Made by a program: the position numbers and the translations under genes | Origin: Chloroflexota bacterium | GTDB lineage: Bacteria; Chloroflexota; Chloroflexia; Chloroflexales; Chloroflexaceae | Direction: 5' to 3' | Assembly (NCBI GenBank): GCA_030550625.1 | Contig: JAUQOZ010000134.1 | Location: 1 to 33,127 of the forward strand | DNA length: 33,127 nt | Notes under the pieces: model-generated | Databases searched by the model: none | The model's input: the letters and a program-made list of their open reading frames with translations, nothing else | What the model was told of the DNA's origin: nothing | Shown here: one piece after another, positions 30,379 to 33,127 of the stretch | Layout: each line of letters starts with the position of its first letter | Numbering within the stretch: position 1 is the first letter of the stretch

Positions 30379-33127
30379 TTATTTTTTTTCAATGGACATT
30401 CGATCACGCAATATAGCCAGTTCATGCTCAAGCCGGCGCTGCTCGTGGCGAGTATGGGCGAGCAGATCGAGCAGATCAGCGATCAGTTGCATCACGGCGC
30501 GTTGATCATGCTGATGACCAGTAACCGGCGAGCGCCCCGCAGGAGAATGCGAACGATAACGCAACTGATTTATCCAGTGACGGGCACGGGCCATGACCGG
30601 CGCCGGTTCGTGGTTGTCGGCTAACACACTATGGCTATTCACCAGTGCAGCCAACCGGCCCTGCACCTGCTCGAACAATTGCCAACCAGCGCTCTGATCG
30701 CAGAGATGCTGGATCAACCCGATAAGATGCGCTTCAAAGCGCGCATAGGTAAAATCGAGCGACCGCCGGATACCGCGTTGGGCCAATTCCGTTACCAATG
30801 GTCGCGGCTGCAAGAACGTTGCCAATGCAATGAGCATGCGATCGATGAGCACGCTCCAGCCGAAGGTAGCTTGTACATACGCCCGCCCGCGCTCACCCAA
30901 GGCCGCAGCCATTTCAGGTTCGGCCAGCAATTGATCAACCGCTGCGCCAAAACTAGCCGCACTTTCACAAACATAGCCGCCGCCACTCAACTCAACATGC
31001 TCTTTGGTGACAGCACAATCGGCATGCACAATGACTGGCCTTCCCTGCTGCCAAGCCTCCATCATCACGATCGAAAAGCTCTCATTCAAAGAAAGCTGAC
31101 ACAGCGCGAGGCAAGCCGCGTATGCGTCCAATAACACATCTCGCTCAACAACACCTATATGGACGATGTCCGAGCGATGAGGCAAGGGAATATGGGCCCG
31201 TCCGGTCAATACCAATCTCAGAGGACTATCAGGATGACTTGCTTTATAAGACAGAAACCAGTCAATCAGCAATGGCACATTCTTAGCCTCTTCCAACCGG
31301 CCGCTGTAGAGTAAAAATGGCGCTTGCCAACCGACATACTGATAGAAACGCTCCGGATCACCACGCAATGGCTCATCAGGGAAGCCATAGCCTAACACCG
31401 TTGAAAACGGATTGGCCAACCGCAGTTTCTCGCGTGCTAATCGCTCTTCAGCCGCCGTATTGAAAAAGATCCCGCGCGCCTCTTCGAGCATTTCACGGAA
31501 GATCGCAAATTGCGCTGCCGGCTCATCGTGCAGACATGGGATATGAAAGGCCCGATCGCCGGCCTGTTGCGCTGCATAATATGAGGTGCCAAAGAGATAG
31601 GGGGTGAAGATAAAGGCGGCATACTCTTCGCGGTGGCGGGCAATATACTCCTCGAGCGCCCGGCTCCGCAGGTTATGTTGCATAAACCGCTCTTCATCTC
31701 GTCGGGTAATAACCTCGCCCCGAACGGCTTTCATCTGCACGTCGTGAAACCCGACCGGATCGACCGGATCGACCGCAAACCGGCGCACAGTAACGCCATT
31801 AATCACTTCAATTTCGGGCAGAGGCGCCGTACCCCAACCAATCAAATCAACAGCGTTGGTCGTTAAAGCTTCAACAGTAAACCCGCGAGCCGCCAATTGC
31901 TCAGCCCACACTTGCGCACCGCGCTCGGCGCCGCCTAACACATCGCGTCCATACCGTGGCGTCACGAAGGCTATCGGGCGATTGCGCAGCATATGTTGGG
32001 CTTGGGCGACATCGAGCGAATTAGGGGGTGGCTCTTCCTGCGCAGCAAGCACACGCAACACCTGCCGCGCTAGATCAGCCGGATCATCTGGGGTAAAGAG
32101 GAGACCAGCATCACCAACAGTACTAGGCAGTGCCGTCGCCGCCGCTGCCACCACTGGCTTGCCGAGCGCCATTGCCTCCATGACCGGCATGCAAAAGCCT
32201 TCATGAATGCTTGCCATCACAAATACATCGCACAACTGGTAGAAAGCGCCAATCTGATCGCGATTTTGCGCGCCGGTAAAGATCACTGCATCGGCCACCC
32301 CTAATTCTGCAGCACGCGCCTTCGTTTCAGCGACGTATCCCGCGTAAGCGTGACCGGTTTCACCCACCAGCAACAATACCGTATTAGGGTAATGGGCGCG
32401 AATCAAGGGTAATGCTTCAACCAGAATATGAATTCGCTTATTGCGCGCCATACGACCCACGTACAACAACACCCGTTTACCAGCTAAGCCATATTGTTGT
32501 TGTAACTGGGGATCGGGCGGCTGAGCGTAAGCCGCATCACGTATCACCGGATACGGCAAGACACTAGTACGGCTTGGCGCGATCAAGCCCGTGTTCACCA
32601 ACTCATCAACCATATATTGGCTGTGCGCCACGGCATAATCGGCAAACCGAACGAGCTGCACATTGGCTACCCCACGGGCAACATCTTCGTACCCCGGTTG
32701 GCCCACTCCCCAAATCGCTGGCGGGGTGACACCGTGATAATCAAAGAGCACTGGCGCCGGTGCAATCCGGATCAGTTCGACAAGATCGTAATACGTCGAG
32801 TAGTTTACAATGATAGCAGCCGAACGCCGAAAATGCTCAGCGAATGGCCGGCTATATTCATTAGGATTGGTTATTTCACTAGGCTGGACAACCACCATAA
32901 ACCGGCGCAGCGAACGTGGCAACCGTCCATCAACAAAGCCGGTCAATAACAACGGATGAAACCCTGCTTCCGCCAAAGCCCGCACTTGGGCTGCCACATG
33001 CGTTCCTACTGCATCATTTGCCAAGCAATTACCGTTGATAATAGTAATTCGCGGGCCTCGCGGCGGCTCAACTATAACTGGTGAACGCAATGGTACGATG
33101 CCACGCTCGCGAAACCAAGCGACCGGA
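30379..33127 (-). CDS. Tandem-domain (GT4-GT4) glycosyltransferase with helical C-terminal tail, 5' end outside the window
   Basis: About 915 residues are visible. The frame is open to the window edge; the only start-like codon nearby is TTG at 33090, with coding-like sequence before it, so the true start is outside. The first transferase domain contains LYVGRMARNKRIHILVEALP and HEGFCMPVMEAMALGKPVV (E-x7-E). A second complete domain begins near IAFVTPRYGRDVLGGAERG and contains FLLYSGRLEEAKNVPLLIDW and NESFSIVMMEAWQQGRPVI (also E-x7-E). The last 100 residues are charged and helical. Two GT4 domains in one chain usually add successive sugars to a growing polysaccharide. The leading PVIVEPPRGPRITIINGNC stretch may itself follow another upstream domain. 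Confidence 0.9.
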   Translation of the reverse strand, partial: PVAWFRERGIVPLRSPVIVEPPRGPRITIINGNCLANDAVGTHVAAQVRALAEAGFHPLLLTGFVDGRLPRSLRRFMVVVQPSEITNPNEYSRPFAEHFRRSAAIIVNYSTYYDLVELIRIAPAPVLFDYHGVTPPAIWGVGQPGYEDVARGVANVQLVRFADYAVAHSQYMVDELVNTGLIAPSRTSVLPYPVIRDAAYAQPPDPQLQQQYGLAGKRVLLYVGRMARNKRIHILVEALPLIRAHYPNTVLLLVGETGHAYAGYVAETKARAAELGVADAVIFTGAQNRDQIGAFYQLCDVFVMASIHEGFCMPVMEAMALGKPVVAAAATALPSTVGDAGLLFTPDDPADLARQVLRVLAAQEEPPPNSLDVAQAQHMLRNRPIAFVTPRYGRDVLGGAERGAQVWAEQLAARGFTVEALTTNAVDLIGWGTAPLPEIEVINGVTVRRFAVDPVDPVGFHDVQMKAVRGEVITRRDEERFMQHNLRSRALEEYIARHREEYAAFIFTPYLFGTSYYAAQQAGDRAFHIPCLHDEPAAQFAIFREMLEEARGIFFNTAAEERLAREKLRLANPFSTVLGYGFPDEPLRGDPERFYQYVGWQAPFLLYSGRLEEAKNVPLLIDWFLSYKASHPDSPLRLVLTGRAHIPLPHRSDIVHIGVVERDVLLDAYAACLALCQLSLNESFSIVMMEAWQQGRPVIVHADCAVTKEHVELSGGGYVCESAASFGAAVDQLLAEPEMAAALGERGRAYVQATFGWSVLIDRMLIALATFLQPRPLVTELAQRGIRRSLDFTYARFEAHLIGLIQHLCDQSAGWQLFEQVQGRLAALVNSHSVLADNHEPAPVMARARHWINQLRYRSHSPAGRSPVTGHQHDQRAVMQLIADLLDLLAHTRHEQRRLEHELAILRDRMSIEKK

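Noticed and set aside
1-33127. tRNA, rRNA, insertion sequence or integrase remnants
   Set aside because: No cloverleaf, rRNA-like stretch, transposase motif or terminal inverted repeats were seen by reading; a covariance or profile search was not possible.

Overview
The window looks like chromosome from a filamentous Chloroflexota bacterium (class Chloroflexia, probably Chloroflexus or a close relative). This is inferred from moderately high G+C, the gene set (adenosylcobalamin-dependent ribonucleotide reductase, PhoX-type phosphatase, FmdB zinc ribbon, large DUF11-type secreted proteins, many GT4 glycosyltransferases) and long Thr/Pro linkers. I ran no database search. No rRNA, tRNA, CRISPR array, insertion sequence or prophage was found.

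Layout. (a) 1-630: an A+T-rich, left-truncated gene with a winged-helix-like N-terminus and a HEPN-like R-N-x3-H motif, unlike its neighbours in composition. (b) 676-3800, minus: a Tat-exported PhoX-family phosphatase followed by a lipoprotein with five CxxCH haem motifs; they look like one operon. (c) 3908-6296, minus: FmdB zinc ribbon, sugar-nucleotide transferase and a degenerate McrB-like AAA protein, with a promoter at one end and a good terminator at the other. (d) 6422-10510, minus: a small zinc-finger protein and a 1,248-residue DUF11-type surface protein. (e) 10658-13397, plus: AEC-family permease, a 38-bp tandem repeat, and a YtcJ-type amidohydrolase. (f) 13400-16320, minus: a membrane protein with two RCK modules, and trpD. 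(g) 16436-20167, plus: a very large secreted protein with a metzincin-type zinc site. (h) 20273-22960, minus: class II ribonucleotide reductase (nrdJ) with a readable sigma-70 promoter and an NrdR-box-like site. (i) 23012-25047, plus: alpha/beta hydrolase and class V aminotransferase, overlapping by 4 bp. (j) 25240-33127, minus: an envelope/polysaccharide block with a GT4 glycosyltransferase, a small coiled-coil protein, a CDP-paratose 2-epimerase-like SDR, an FG-GAP secreted protein, and a tandem-domain glycosyltransferase cut by the window edge.

The observation I rank highest is that the three large secreted proteins (ends at 6688, 20167 and 28094) are unrelated in domain content but finish with the same ungapped nine-residue tail directly before the stop: R-[IT]-[WYF]-[IT]-P-[YL]-[IV]-[AM]-R. 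This looks like a C-terminal sorting, anchoring or processing signal for exported proteins of this lineage. The sugar-nucleotide and glycosyltransferase genes nearby may build the envelope these proteins attach to, but that link is inference.

Other points are: several promoters carrying TGn-extended -10 boxes; NrdR-like control just downstream of the nrdJ start site; several families of short palindromic intergenic repeats; and two proteins with altered key residues (an AAA protein with a changed Walker A and Walker B, and a hydrolase with a GHSLC nucleophile elbow).
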